Source of the DNA: Heyndrickxia acidicola
Lineage (GTDB): Bacteria > Bacillota > Bacilli > Bacillales > Bacillaceae_C
Length of the DNA: 64,000 bases
Reading direction: 5' to 3'
Assembly (NCBI RefSeq): GCF_001636425.1
Contig: NZ_KV440953.1
Span: forward strand, 3,158,001 to 3,222,000
Shown here: in pieces, positions 55,239-63,378 of the stretch
Layout: each line of letters opens with the position of its first letter
Position numbering within the stretch: position 1 is the first letter of the stretch
Notes under the pieces: generated by a model
Databases searched by the model: none
Seen by the model: only the letters and a program-made list of their open reading frames with translations
What the model was told of the DNA's origin: nothing
Translations under genes and position numbers: made by a program

Positions 55239-56522
55239 TTAACCTGCAGCAGCCTGCTTAATTAATGGAAGGATAACCAAAACATCCGTGCCGACCCCTT
55301 CCTCACTTTTCAATTCTAAAATACCATGGTGCTGCTGAATGATTTTCTGGCTGATGGTTAATCCAAGTCCCATTCCTTTTTCTTTTAATGTGTAGAATGG
55401 CTCCCCGATCTTATTAAGACGCTCCGTTGGAATCCCAATTCCTTCATCGGATATTGTCACTTTAACCTTCTCAGCATTTGACTCTGTATCTATCCTTATC
55501 GTTCCGCCATTTGGCATAGCTTCCATTGCATTCTTTAAAAAATTGATGAAGATCTGAATCAGCTCATTCCGGTCTCCTTTTATCACTTTTGGATGATTAT
55601 CATCACAAAAGATAAGCTGTACATCTTTCAGCAATGCTTCCGGCTGCATGATGTGGAGAACATACTGAATAATTTCTCTTAGAGATGTTTCGCTATAGCA
55701 CCTGCTCTGCGGCTTAGAAAGAGCTAGGAGCTCACCAGCTATTTGGTTAATCCGGTCAATCTCGGAAATCATGACATTTACATATTCATCTGTAATATTT
55801 TTAGTTTCATGCATGAACTGGGTAAGGCCCTTAATACTGGTCAGCGGATTGCGGATTTCATGTGCAATTCCAGCAGCCAGTTCTCCAACGACAGAAAGTT
55901 TCTCTTGCTTAATCAGCATAGATTCAGCAACCTTTTGCTGAGAGATATCGCGTCCTATTGTCAGCAGCCCCTTACGATCTCCATTCGGGTAAAAGAGAGG
56001 AATTTTTAGAACATCAAAACTTTTTTGCTCCCCTGAAGGTACCTGAAAGGATTCTTCTACTCGCATCAGCTCTCCGCTTAGCCATGCTTCCTCATCTGAA
56101 ATAAAGCACTGGTCAAATCCTTCTTTAAAAAATGGAGTCAACTCGCCAAGCTCTATATCTGTTTTTCCAATGTAATCAACATTTTCCAAGTGATAGAGCT
56201 TTCTGCCGAAATCATTTACGCGAACCCAGCGGCTTTTATGATCTTTAAAACAAACAAAATCCGGCATTGCATCTATTAAAATAGACCACCTTTTCTCCTC
56301 TTCCTCTACTTTTTTAAGCTTGGAAAAGAAAAGAGAAAGACGGTACATTGAGAAAGTAATAATGGTAAATGCCAGTAACGATATAAAAACAATGGCTCCA
56401 ATAAACCAGCTTGAGCGCTGAAAAAACAGAACAAAAATCATTTGTGTGCAAAAGAGGAGTATAAGTATAACGGCGGTTAGATACCAAAACCTTCTTCGAC
56501 TTTCACTCATTATATAGTCCAT
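55239..56522 (-). CDS. Membrane PAS-domain sensor histidine kinase (sporulation-kinase type)
   Basis: 427-aa orphan sensor kinase. Two N-terminal membrane helices (about 12-34 and 38-60) with almost no external loop, a PAS domain (about 70-195), HisKA with the phospho-accepting His in LAAGIAHEIRNPLTSIKGLTQFM (near 219), and an ATPase domain (NFLKNAMEAMPNGG, SDEGIGIP, KGMGLGLTI). The H-box sequence is very close to the KinA-KinE family that phosphorylates Spo0F, and no response regulator gene is adjacent, so Spo0F (encoded at 1 kb) is the likely target. The ATG at 56522 follows AGAGGA; the ATG at 56510 is further from it. The input signal is unknown. Confidence 0.88.
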   Translation of the reverse strand: MDYIMSESRRRFWYLTAVILILLFCTQMIFVLFFQRSSWFIGAIVFISLLAFTIITFSMYRLSLFFSKLKKVEEEEKRWSILIDAMPDFVCFKDHKSRWVRVNDFGRKLYHLENVDYIGKTDIELGELTPFFKEGFDQCFISDEEAWLSGELMRVEESFQVPSGEQKSFDVLKIPLFYPNGDRKGLLTIGRDISQQKVAESMLIKQEKLSVVGELAAGIAHEIRNPLTSIKGLTQFMHETKNITDEYVNVMISEIDRINQIAGELLALSKPQSRCYSETSLREIIQYVLHIMQPEALLKDVQLIFCDDNHPKVIKGDRNELIQIFINFLKNAMEAMPNGGTIRIDTESNAEKVKVTISDEGIGIPTERLNKIGEPFYTLKEKGMGLGLTISQKIIQQHHGILELKSEEGVGTDVLVILPLIKQAAAG

Positions 56523-56689
56523 ATTTTGTTTTTTCCTCTATTCTCGAGTTCTACTGTTCTTATTTTAACAGAAAGCGGCTCTTCATAATATACTTTATTT
56601 GGAATAATCCAATAGATGCCCGCCGTTTTGTAACAAGGCATAGGAAGCTTTGCCGGTGATGATCAAACATCCATCTGAATGACAGCAGC

Positions 56690-56743
56690 AAAAAAGAGCT
56701 TTATTTCAGCGGATCAGAATATACCACTTTGAAATAAGCTCTC
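56690..56743 (-). terminator. Terminator of the kbl-tdh operon
   Basis: Minus strand AGAGCTTATTTCA pairs with TGAAATAAAGCTCT, followed by TTTTTTG. It begins about 12 bases after the stop codon. Confidence 0.85.
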
Positions 56744-56754
56744 TTGCGTGATCT

Positions 56755-57723
56755 TTAATTTACTGCACGTTCAGCGCTTTGAAGTTTTTTTCCAAGCTTC
56801 TCCAGCATATCTGCCGTCATTTTTTCAAGGTTATATTCCGTTTTAAAGCCCCATTCTCTTTGGGCAGCAGAAGAATCAATGGAATTAGGCCAGCTGTCGG
56901 CAATCGCCTGTCTGACTGGGTCAACCTGATAATCCATTTTAAAGCTTGGCATATGCTTTTGAATTTCGGCTGCTACATCCTCAGGAGCAAAGCTCATGGC
57001 TGTAATGTTAAATGCATTGCGATGAATCAGTTTACTTCCATCAGCTTCCATCAAATCCAGGATAGCATTTAAAGCATCCGGCATATACATCATATCCATA
57101 TAAGTGCCTTTATCAATATAAGAAGTATATTGCCGATTACGAATTGCTTCGTAGTAGATTTCTACTGCATAATCAGTAGTGCCGCCTCCGGGCTCTGCTT
57201 CATATGAAATGAGGCCTGGAAATCTTACTCCCCTCGTATCAAGACCAAACTTATGATAATAGTAGTCGCAAAGAAGCTCGCCGGATACCTTGTTGACTCC
57301 ATACATTGTAGTAGGACGCTGAATGGTATCCTGAGGTGTTTGGTCCTTTGGTGTTGAAGGACCAAATGCACCAATAGAACTAGGTGTGAAAAATTGGCAT
57401 TTTAACTCTCTTGCTGTTTCAAGTGCATTGACCAGTCCGCCCATATTCAGGTTCCATGCAAGCAAAGGTTTTTTTTCTGCAGTTGCAGATAAAAGAGCTG
57501 CCAGGTGAATGATGGTATCAACCTTGTATTTGCTGGCAATGTCAAACATTTTTTGTTCGTCTGTTACATCCAATATTTCAAATGGTCCGCTTTTGACTAC
57601 ATCACTGTCGTTGCTGCGGATATCAGTGGCAATAATATTGCTATCTCCATAGACAGATCGAAGTTTTGATACAAGCTCTGTACCAATTTGTCCAAGAGAT
57701 CCCGTTACTAGAACCTTCTTCAT
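56755..57723 (-). CDS. tdh: L-threonine 3-dehydrogenase, epimerase (SDR) type
   Basis: 322-aa extended short-chain dehydrogenase that oxidises threonine to 2-amino-3-oxobutyrate; it belongs to the NAD-dependent epimerase-like TDH family, not to the zinc-alcohol-dehydrogenase TDH of B. subtilis. Visible: [15 protein letters not shown] (residues 4-18), PSSIGAFG, and the catalytic YGVNK (near 137), then RFPGLIS and DMMYMPDA. The ATG at 57723 follows GGGAGGAA; the longer frame to 57762 is rejected. The gene directly follows kbl, whose product needs the 2-amino-3-oxobutyrate, so the pair forms the complete threonine-to-glycine route. Confidence 0.9.
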   Translation of the reverse strand: MKKVLVTGSLGQIGTELVSKLRSVYGDSNIIATDIRSNDSDVVKSGPFEILDVTDEQKMFDIASKYKVDTIIHLAALLSATAEKKPLLAWNLNMGGLVNALETARELKCQFFTPSSIGAFGPSTPKDQTPQDTIQRPTTMYGVNKVSGELLCDYYYHKFGLDTRGVRFPGLISYEAEPGGGTTDYAVEIYYEAIRNRQYTSYIDKGTYMDMMYMPDALNAILDLMEADGSKLIHRNAFNITAMSFAPEDVAAEIQKHMPSFKMDYQVDPVRQAIADSWPNSIDSSAAQREWGFKTEYNLEKMTADMLEKLGKKLQSAERAVN

Positions 57724-57791
57724 TGTCGTTTCCTCCCAGATGCCTGTTTTTTTGCCAAGCATTCCTATTAAACTAGGCTTTGTTAATAGAC

Positions 57792-57853
57792 ACTGTCGTT
57801 TTTCAGCTTATCAAGTGAAACATCCGCTTCTAACAGCTAAAAAACGAGCAGTT
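57792..57853. repeat. Shortened copy of the four-way-junction repeat family
   Basis: ACTGTCGTTTTTCAGCT at the left end pairs with AGCTAAAAAACGAGCAGTT at the right end (57835-57853), enclosing only 26 bases in place of the three hairpins. GGCTTTGTTAATAG precedes it. It sits between kbl and tdh. Confidence 0.7.
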
Positions 57854-57877
57854 ATCAATAGTGAAATTCACAGGGCC

Positions 57878-59071
57878 TTACACTAAAATCCCCATTTCTT
57901 TTCCTACTTTTTCATAGACGGCAATGGCCTTATCCAGCATTTCCTTCGTATGTGCTGCTGTTGGCATATTCCTCACACGCCCTGTTCCTTGTGGGACAGT
58001 TGGGAATACAATGGATTTGGCATAAACGCCCTCTTCAATTAGCCTTTTACTGAACAGCTGAGTTTTCTTTTCGTCACCGATAATGCATGGAGTAATAGGT
58101 GTTTCACTTTCTCCTATATTGAATCCAAGCTCTTTTAAGCCTTTTTTCAGGTAATTTCCATTCTCCCATAAACGATCATTCAATTCAGTGCTTTCCATTA
58201 ATAACTCAACAGCTCTTGTTGCTGCCACTACATCCGCGGGTGTCAGGGCAGTAGAGAAAAGAAATGGACGTGAACGTACTTTTAACCAGTCTATAAGGTT
58301 TTGTTTTCCTGCTACATATCCTCCGACCACTCCAATGGCTTTTGATAAAGTCCCAATTTGGAAGTCAACCTTGTCTGCCAGACCGAAATGCTTCACCGTG
58401 CCTGCACCTTTTCCTGTAACACCCGAGCCATGGGCATCATCTACATACGTAATAAGGTCGAACTCTTCTGCAATATCAATGATCCCCGGCAGATTGGCTA
58501 TATCACCATCCATTGAAAATACGCCATCCGTGATCACCATGATCTTATTATATAATCCTGATTCCTTAGCCTCTTTTGCCTTTTTGCGTAAATCATCCAT
58601 ATCTGAGTGATTAAAGCGGATAATTTTTGCCTTTGACAAGCGGCAGCCGTCAATAATGGAGGCATGATTCAATTCATCAGACAAGATGGCATCATTTTTA
58701 TCCATAACCGCAGAAATTGCAGCCATATTGCAATTAAATCCTGATTGATAAGCGATCGCTGCTTCTGTTCCTTTAAATTCAGCGAGCTTTTCCTCTAGCT
58801 TGATATGGAGATCAAGGGTACCGTTAATAGTTCGAACCGCTCCTGCCCCCACTCCATATTCCTTTATTGCTTGTAATGCTACTTCTTTTAAGCGTTCGTC
58901 TGTTGCCAGCCCCAAATAATTATTCGATGATAGATTAATCAATTGATTCCCATTTATTTTTATAACAGGTCCGTTTGCGCTCTCAACAATGTCTATTTCG
59001 TTATACAGTCCCTTATCCCTTAATTCATTAAGATTTTCATTTAAGAAGCTTTCTAAAGCATTGCTTGACAT
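57878..59071 (-). CDS. kbl: Glycine C-acetyltransferase (2-amino-3-ketobutyrate CoA ligase)
   Basis: 397-aa pyridoxal-phosphate enzyme of the alpha-oxoamine synthase family that splits 2-amino-3-oxobutyrate with CoA into glycine and acetyl-CoA. It shows [14 protein letters not shown] (near 48), [35 protein letters not shown] and the PLP lysine in [13 protein letters not shown] (near 243). The ATG at 59071 follows AGGAGG. An imperfect CcpA-like palindrome GTAAAGCGCTTAC lies about 30 bases upstream. First gene of kbl-tdh. Confidence 0.93.
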   Translation of the reverse strand: MSSNALESFLNENLNELRDKGLYNEIDIVESANGPVIKINGNQLINLSSNNYLGLATDERLKEVALQAIKEYGVGAGAVRTINGTLDLHIKLEEKLAEFKGTEAAIAYQSGFNCNMAAISAVMDKNDAILSDELNHASIIDGCRLSKAKIIRFNHSDMDDLRKKAKEAKESGLYNKIMVITDGVFSMDGDIANLPGIIDIAEEFDLITYVDDAHGSGVTGKGAGTVKHFGLADKVDFQIGTLSKAIGVVGGYVAGKQNLIDWLKVRSRPFLFSTALTPADVVAATRAVELLMESTELNDRLWENGNYLKKGLKELGFNIGESETPITPCIIGDEKKTQLFSKRLIEEGVYAKSIVFPTVPQGTGRVRNMPTAAHTKEMLDKAIAVYEKVGKEMGILV

Positions 59072-59092
59072 GTAAAAACCTCCTAATCATTT

Positions 59093-59112
59093 TATGTAAG
59101 CGCTTTACAAAC
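59093..59112 (-). promoter_or_regulatory. Possible cre-like palindrome upstream of kbl
   Basis: TGTAAAGCGCTTACA (minus strand, about 59110-59096) resembles a CcpA site but is one base longer than the 14-base consensus. A second good ribosome site (GAGGAGG, near 59131) lies just upstream of it, with no convincing gene attached. Confidence 0.35.
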
Positions 59113-59429
59113 AAATGTCCTCCTCATACGGACAGCATCTATTCATTAAAGTTCCACTTGCTTATAATTTACCATAATTCTTTTGATTTGTTTATACCTG
59201 AAGGACATTTATTGGTATCTCTTATCGTAAAATTTGATGATTTAGCATTGCTAATCGCCTTTTCACAAAAAATTCAGATGCACAAAGAAGAAATACACTA
59301 ACTGCGAAAAAAAGAGCACTGGTCCAATGTTCAGGTCCATTGCTCTTTTTCCAATACAATACAATAAAATTAAATTTAACACCGCTTTTCGTGTTTCCCT
59401 TATCAAATGAAAGTCTGTCCATTCCAAAT

Positions 59430-59710
59430 GCCGCTAAGCGTCGGGTTCCGCTTTTCTTTCTGTCCAGCTCCTCCCTCCAGCCGCTCGAGGTCATAATCGA
59501 ATCCGTAAGTGAGTTGAAAACCAAACCTCTCTTACGGATCGTCTTATGCTGGTCGCCGCTAAGCGTCGGGTTCCGCTTTTCTTTCTGTCCAGCTCCTCCC
59601 TCCAGCGGCTCGAGGTCATAATCCAATCCGTAAGTGAGGTTAAAAACCAAACCTCTCTTACGGATCGTCTTATGCTGGTCGCCGCTAAGCGTCGGGTTCC
59701 GCTTTTCTTT
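59430..59710 (-). repeat. Structured repeat family B: two tandem 125-bp copies plus a partial
   Basis: Full units at 59461-59585 and 59586-59710 (exactly 125 bp period) and a partial one at 59430-59460. Read on the minus strand, each begins GAAAAGCGGAACCCGACGC and ends GGAGCTGGACAGAAAG. Stems: AGCGGC with GCCGCT, CATAA with TTATG, ATCCGTAAG with CTTACGGAT. The last repeat supplies the final eight codons and the TAG stop of the MupG gene. The two units differ at about eight positions. Confidence 0.93.
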
Positions 59711-60773
59711 TCACCCATTCCACTTTAAAGGCCTGACCTCCTTTTATAAATGGGAGAAGCGGGATGTCCTCCTCAACAACATGTCCTATCACATTTACTT
59801 TTTCGTCTGCACAGAGATCGGTTTTGGTAATTTGCAATTCCCCCTGATACCGTCCATATAACTGGTTGTCAATGGTAATTGAACCTTTTTTTCTGGTGAC
59901 GGCTGCCGCAGGGGGAAGTGAAAGACCCTCTGCCAATTGATTGACCCTTGATTCCATTGATCGTATGCAGTCTCTTGCTGCATCTGGGCGATTTGTATGT
60001 ACCATCGTGCACAGGTTCAATAGCTCTGGTTTGTCCACTAAAGGACGTGCCCTCAGCAATATAAACCCCTTTTGCAAGGCTGTAAATTGACGAAGGGAAG
60101 ATTCACTTATTTCCGGATCGCCTACAAGGATTTTGCTAATTCCTTCTTTATAATGCAAGTCCATAAAGGACGCAAAAGGTGAACTCCCTCTGTGGTCCTC
60201 GAGAGTGGGGAGGCCCATATATAGAGGGGCCCTTAAACGCTGATCCCCCGGAATAAAAGCCATTACCTGAATTCTATGCTCTGTAAGCCACTTATTCAAA
60301 ATTGAAAATCCCTCTCTATCCAAGCCAGTCTCGGGGCGTGGATAGAAGTTATGCCAGGCTTCAACAGAGGATGTTTCCAATCCGCTTTCAAGGAGCTCCT
60401 TTAAGAGTTCCTGTGTCAACGTGCTTGCATTCAGGGCCACTTTCATTTTTTTTGATAGCGCTGCAATGCTTTCATTTTCTATACCGTAATCTATTCTCAG
60501 CCCAGTCAGTCCCCAATGTAAAAGCTCTGTTGCTTTGTCCCATGTGTATCCCAAATAGCTCAACGATTTAGAGGAGATATCCGCCATCAGCTCAAGACCA
60601 TATTCTTTGGCGTAGGTTCCAAGTTCCATTAATCTTTCTCTGTAAACCTCCGGATTGTCTTCCGGGATATGCAGAGAGGTGAAAATAGAAGTAAATCCGG
60701 CATTCTTCATTTTTTCTATATAGGGCTTTTTTTCCTCTACAGGTTCAGACAAATAGATGGATATGCCGAGCAT
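59685..60773 (-). CDS. mupG: MupG-type 6-phospho-N-acetylmuramidase (DUF871)
   Basis: 362-aa protein of the MupG/DUF871 family, whose studied Staphylococcus member cleaves MurNAc-6-phosphate-GlcNAc inside the cell during cell-wall recycling. TIM-barrel N-terminal domain (about 1-235, LGISIYLSEP, FTSIFTSLHIPEDNP, LMADISSKSL) and a small C-terminal beta domain (about 250-350). The ATG at 60773 follows AAAGGAG. It lies 100 bases after murP, with a hairpin between, and belongs to the MurNAc block. The native end is probably near EWVKR: the following residues KAEPDA and the stop are encoded by the inserted structured repeat, so the C-terminus has been slightly changed. Confidence 0.9.
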   Translation of the reverse strand: MLGISIYLSEPVEEKKPYIEKMKNAGFTSIFTSLHIPEDNPEVYRERLMELGTYAKEYGLELMADISSKSLSYLGYTWDKATELLHWGLTGLRIDYGIENESIAALSKKMKVALNASTLTQELLKELLESGLETSSVEAWHNFYPRPETGLDREGFSILNKWLTEHRIQVMAFIPGDQRLRAPLYMGLPTLEDHRGSSPFASFMDLHYKEGISKILVGDPEISESSLRQFTALQKGFILLRARPLVDKPELLNLCTMVHTNRPDAARDCIRSMESRVNQLAEGLSLPPAAAVTRKKGSITIDNQLYGRYQGELQITKTDLCADEKVNVIGHVVEEDIPLLPFIKGGQAFKVEWVKRKAEPDA

Positions 60774-60792
60774 AGGTGAAAGCTCCTTTCAG

Positions 60793-60830
60793 CTAAAAAG
60801 GGCCAAAAATAATGCTCAGGCCCTTTTTCC
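60793..60830 (-). terminator. Hairpin between murP and mupG
   Basis: AAAAAGGGCC pairs with GGCCCTTTTT across a 14-base loop, with T residues on both strands. It may partly terminate after murP and so lower mupG expression. Confidence 0.7.
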
Positions 60831-60875
60831 AGATTAGATTGATAATGTTATCAGAAATTAATTTTATCTATGAAA

Positions 60876-62258
60876 CTAGCGAATATTATCTGCCATCTCT
60901 TCTTTAAAGCCAAAGAAGTAGGTGAATAGGAAGCCAAAGACATAAGCAATAACCAAACCGATAAGATATACCACATATTGGTTATGCGCTATTAATGGCG
61001 TCAAAGATAACCCTGATACTCCTATTGCTGTTGATGCCGTTTTCAGTGCCGCCTGAAAAGCCCCGCCAAAAGCGGCTCCTATGCATGCAGTTATAAACGG
61101 CCGGCCAAGAGGGACTGTCACACCATAGAGAAGCGGTTCACCTATCCCCAGCAATCCTGCAGGAAGGCCTCCTTTTATAATGTTTTTCAGTTTTTTATTT
61201 TTTGTTTTTACGAAGATTGCAAGAGCTGCTCCGACTTGGCCTCCCCCTGCCATAGCAAGTACCGGCAGGAGCGGGGTATTCCCATACGTACTAATGAACT
61301 GCATATGAATCGGCGTCAATCCCTGATGCAAACCAAGCATGACCAGCGGCAGGAAAAAGCCGGCTAATAATGCGCCTGCAAGAGGGCCTCCAACATCCAG
61401 GATCCCTTTCACACCATTCGTAATTCCATCCGCAATGACTCCAAATACCGGCTGAACTACATATATACTTAAAATACCAACAATAAGGACTGTAATCAGC
61501 GGGGTGAATATAATATCTACCGTGTTAGGCATAATCTTTCTTATTTGCTTTTCAAGAACTGTCATTAACCATGCAGCAAAAATGACCCCAAACAAGCCTC
61601 CTCGACCTGGTATGAGGGCATGCCCATAAACATGAATATTGGCAAGTCCCGGATTAAACAGCAGGATCCCGGCAATCGCTCCCAGAACGGGAGTACCACC
61701 AAATTCTTTCGCTGTATTCCATCCCACTAGAATCCCCAGATAAGTAAACACTCCTCCTCCTATCAACAGCAGGATTTGCATCCAAGTGGTGCCAACCCCT
61801 ATATGTGCATTCGACATAAAGTTAGCTGCACCATTAATAATACCGGAAGCGACAATACCTGGAATCAGCGGAATGAAGATATTTCCAATTTTCCTCAACA
61901 AATTCTTAAAAGGAGTATTATTTTTCCTTTTAAGATTTTCTTTTTTCAATGCTCCTTTTTCTTCAAGGGTTAATTGATCAGGCTCCGGTTCTGCTTCTTC
62001 CCCCACCTGCAAACCGGTAATCCTGCTCATTTCAGCTGCAACCTTATTGACAGTTCCCGGTCCAACCACAATTTGGAGGGTCTCGTCTTCAATAACACCC
62101 ATAACACCTTCTACCGCTTTGATAGCTGCTAGATCCGGTATACTATGGTCCTTCAAATCCAGTCTTATTCTGGTCATACAGTGAGCAATTCTTCGAAGGT
62201 TCTCTTTTCCCCCAACATGAAGCAAAATACCTTCTGCTATTTGCTGCTCTTTTTTCAT
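60876..62258 (-). CDS. murP: PTS transporter for N-acetylmuramic acid, EIIBC component
   Basis: 460-aa phosphotransferase permease that imports MurNAc (or the MurNAc-GlcNAc disaccharide) as the 6-phosphate. Domain IIB at the N-terminus has the phosphorylated Cys27 in IAHCMTRIRLDL. A linker of about 35 residues (rich in E and K) joins it to domain IIC (about 115-455, ten or so helices, GIGEPLLYGVTVPLGRPF near 370). There is no EIIA domain, so a EIIA from another system must supply phosphate. The ATG at 62258 follows GGAGGGGG. It is 41 bases after murQ in the same operon. Confidence 0.93.
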   Translation of the reverse strand: MKKEQQIAEGILLHVGGKENLRRIAHCMTRIRLDLKDHSIPDLAAIKAVEGVMGVIEDETLQIVVGPGTVNKVAAEMSRITGLQVGEEAEPEPDQLTLEEKGALKKENLKRKNNTPFKNLLRKIGNIFIPLIPGIVASGIINGAANFMSNAHIGVGTTWMQILLLIGGGVFTYLGILVGWNTAKEFGGTPVLGAIAGILLFNPGLANIHVYGHALIPGRGGLFGVIFAAWLMTVLEKQIRKIMPNTVDIIFTPLITVLIVGILSIYVVQPVFGVIADGITNGVKGILDVGGPLAGALLAGFFLPLVMLGLHQGLTPIHMQFISTYGNTPLLPVLAMAGGGQVGAALAIFVKTKNKKLKNIIKGGLPAGLLGIGEPLLYGVTVPLGRPFITACIGAAFGGAFQAALKTASTAIGVSGLSLTPLIAHNQYVVYLIGLVIAYVFGFLFTYFFGFKEEMADNIR

Positions 62259-62299
62259 CTTTCTCCCCCTCCGTCGTTGTTTACTCTGTCATTATTCAC

Positions 62300-63187
62300 T
62301 CAAATCAGTGCTTTTCCAATAAACCCCTTTGATGTACCCAACTTTTCAATCGCTGTTTCATAGCTGCAATCCAAAAGAATCATAAGGATTGCAGCTTTGA
62401 CATTATGTTTAGCTTTTATATATGTTTCTTCTGCTCTCTCATAGCTGACATCTGCAGCCTCCATAATAATTCTCTTTGAACGTTCAACCAGCTTCTTATT
62501 GGTTGATTGAACATCCACCATTAAGTTTTTATACACTTTACCTATTCCTATCATGGATGCAGTTGAAATCATGTTTAAAACGAGCTTTTGGGCAGTTCCT
62601 GCTTTCAGCCTTGTCGATCCAGTCAGCACTTCAGGCCCTGTAACCACTTCAATCGCTACTTCTGCATATTTGCTGATTTCTGATCCTTCATTACAGCTGA
62701 TGCTTACCGTTTTAGCTCCTTGTGCTTTTGCATACTTTAATGCCCCTATTACATAAGGAGTTCTGCCGCTTGCTGCAATTCCTATCACCGTATCCCGGTT
62801 TGTCAGAGAAATGGCTTCTAAATCCTTTACCCCCATACTTTCATTATCCTCTGCACCCTCAACTGCCTTTGTGAACGCTTTCATTCCTCCCGCTATTAAT
62901 CCCTGTACCATTTCTGGATCAGAGCCAAAGGTCGGAGGACATTCTACAGCATCCAATACTCCTATGCGCCCGCTTGTACCGGCACCAAGATAAATCAGTC
63001 TCCCGCCAAATTTAAAAGAAGTTGTGACAAATTCAACCGCCTTTTCAATATTACCAAGTTGCTGGGAAACAGCGGCCGGAACCGTTTGATCTTCCTTATT
63101 CATGGATTCCAGCACTTCACGAATGGACATTTCATCCAGGTTCATTGTGCTTTTATTACGTTTTTCTGTCGTCAGCTTTTCAAGCAT
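62300..63187 (-). CDS. murQ: N-acetylmuramic acid 6-phosphate etherase
   Basis: 295-aa SIS-domain enzyme that removes lactate from MurNAc-6-phosphate to give GlcNAc-6-phosphate. It shows the N-terminal helix and the phosphosugar loop GAGTSGRIGVLDAVECPPTFG (near 70-90, catalytic Glu in it), GIAASGRTPYVIGAL and GPEVLTGSTRLKAGTAQKLVLNMIST. The ATG at 63187 follows AAAAGGATG. It is the first gene of murQ-murP-(mupG), with its own promoter between two RpiR-type operators. Confidence 0.96.
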   Translation of the reverse strand: MLEKLTTEKRNKSTMNLDEMSIREVLESMNKEDQTVPAAVSQQLGNIEKAVEFVTTSFKFGGRLIYLGAGTSGRIGVLDAVECPPTFGSDPEMVQGLIAGGMKAFTKAVEGAEDNESMGVKDLEAISLTNRDTVIGIAASGRTPYVIGALKYAKAQGAKTVSISCNEGSEISKYAEVAIEVVTGPEVLTGSTRLKAGTAQKLVLNMISTASMIGIGKVYKNLMVDVQSTNKKLVERSKRIIMEAADVSYERAEETYIKAKHNVKAAILMILLDCSYETAIEKLGTSKGFIGKALI

Positions 63188-63200
63188 ACTATCATCCTTT

Positions 63201-63283
63201 TGAAATTTTATTTCATGATTTTATTTTATAATATCAAAACTTAGCGTCAATAATTTTTTTGTTTTTTATGAAATTAAATTTCA
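63201..63283 (-). promoter_or_regulatory. murQ promoter flanked by two RpiR-type operators
   Basis: Promoter on the minus strand: -35 TTGACG (63250-63245), 16-base spacer, -10 TAAAAT (63228-63223). Two 15-base palindromes of the form TGAAATnnnATTTCA lie at 63269-63283 (TGAAATTAAATTTCA, upstream of the -35) and 63201-63215 (TGAAATTTTATTTCA, at about the start of transcription). Their centres are 68 bases apart, allowing looping. MurR, encoded next door, is the obvious ligand-controlled repressor. Confidence 0.85.
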
Positions 63284-63343
63284 AAAAAGGGTAAAAAGAT
63301 CACTTGCATACCTCTAAAATAGAATCTGACTTGTTACAATCTA

Positions 63344-63375
63344 TTAAAAAAAGGTCCATTATAGACCTTTTTTTT
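63344..63375 (-). terminator. Terminator of murR
   Basis: AAAAAAAGGTC pairs with GACCTTTTTTT around a short TATAATG-type loop. It separates murR from the murQ promoter. Confidence 0.85.
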
Positions 63376-63378
63376 ATT

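Noticed and set aside
59430-59710. CRISPR array
   Set aside because: The repeat period is 125 bp, there are only two full units with no unique spacers, and no cas genes are near.
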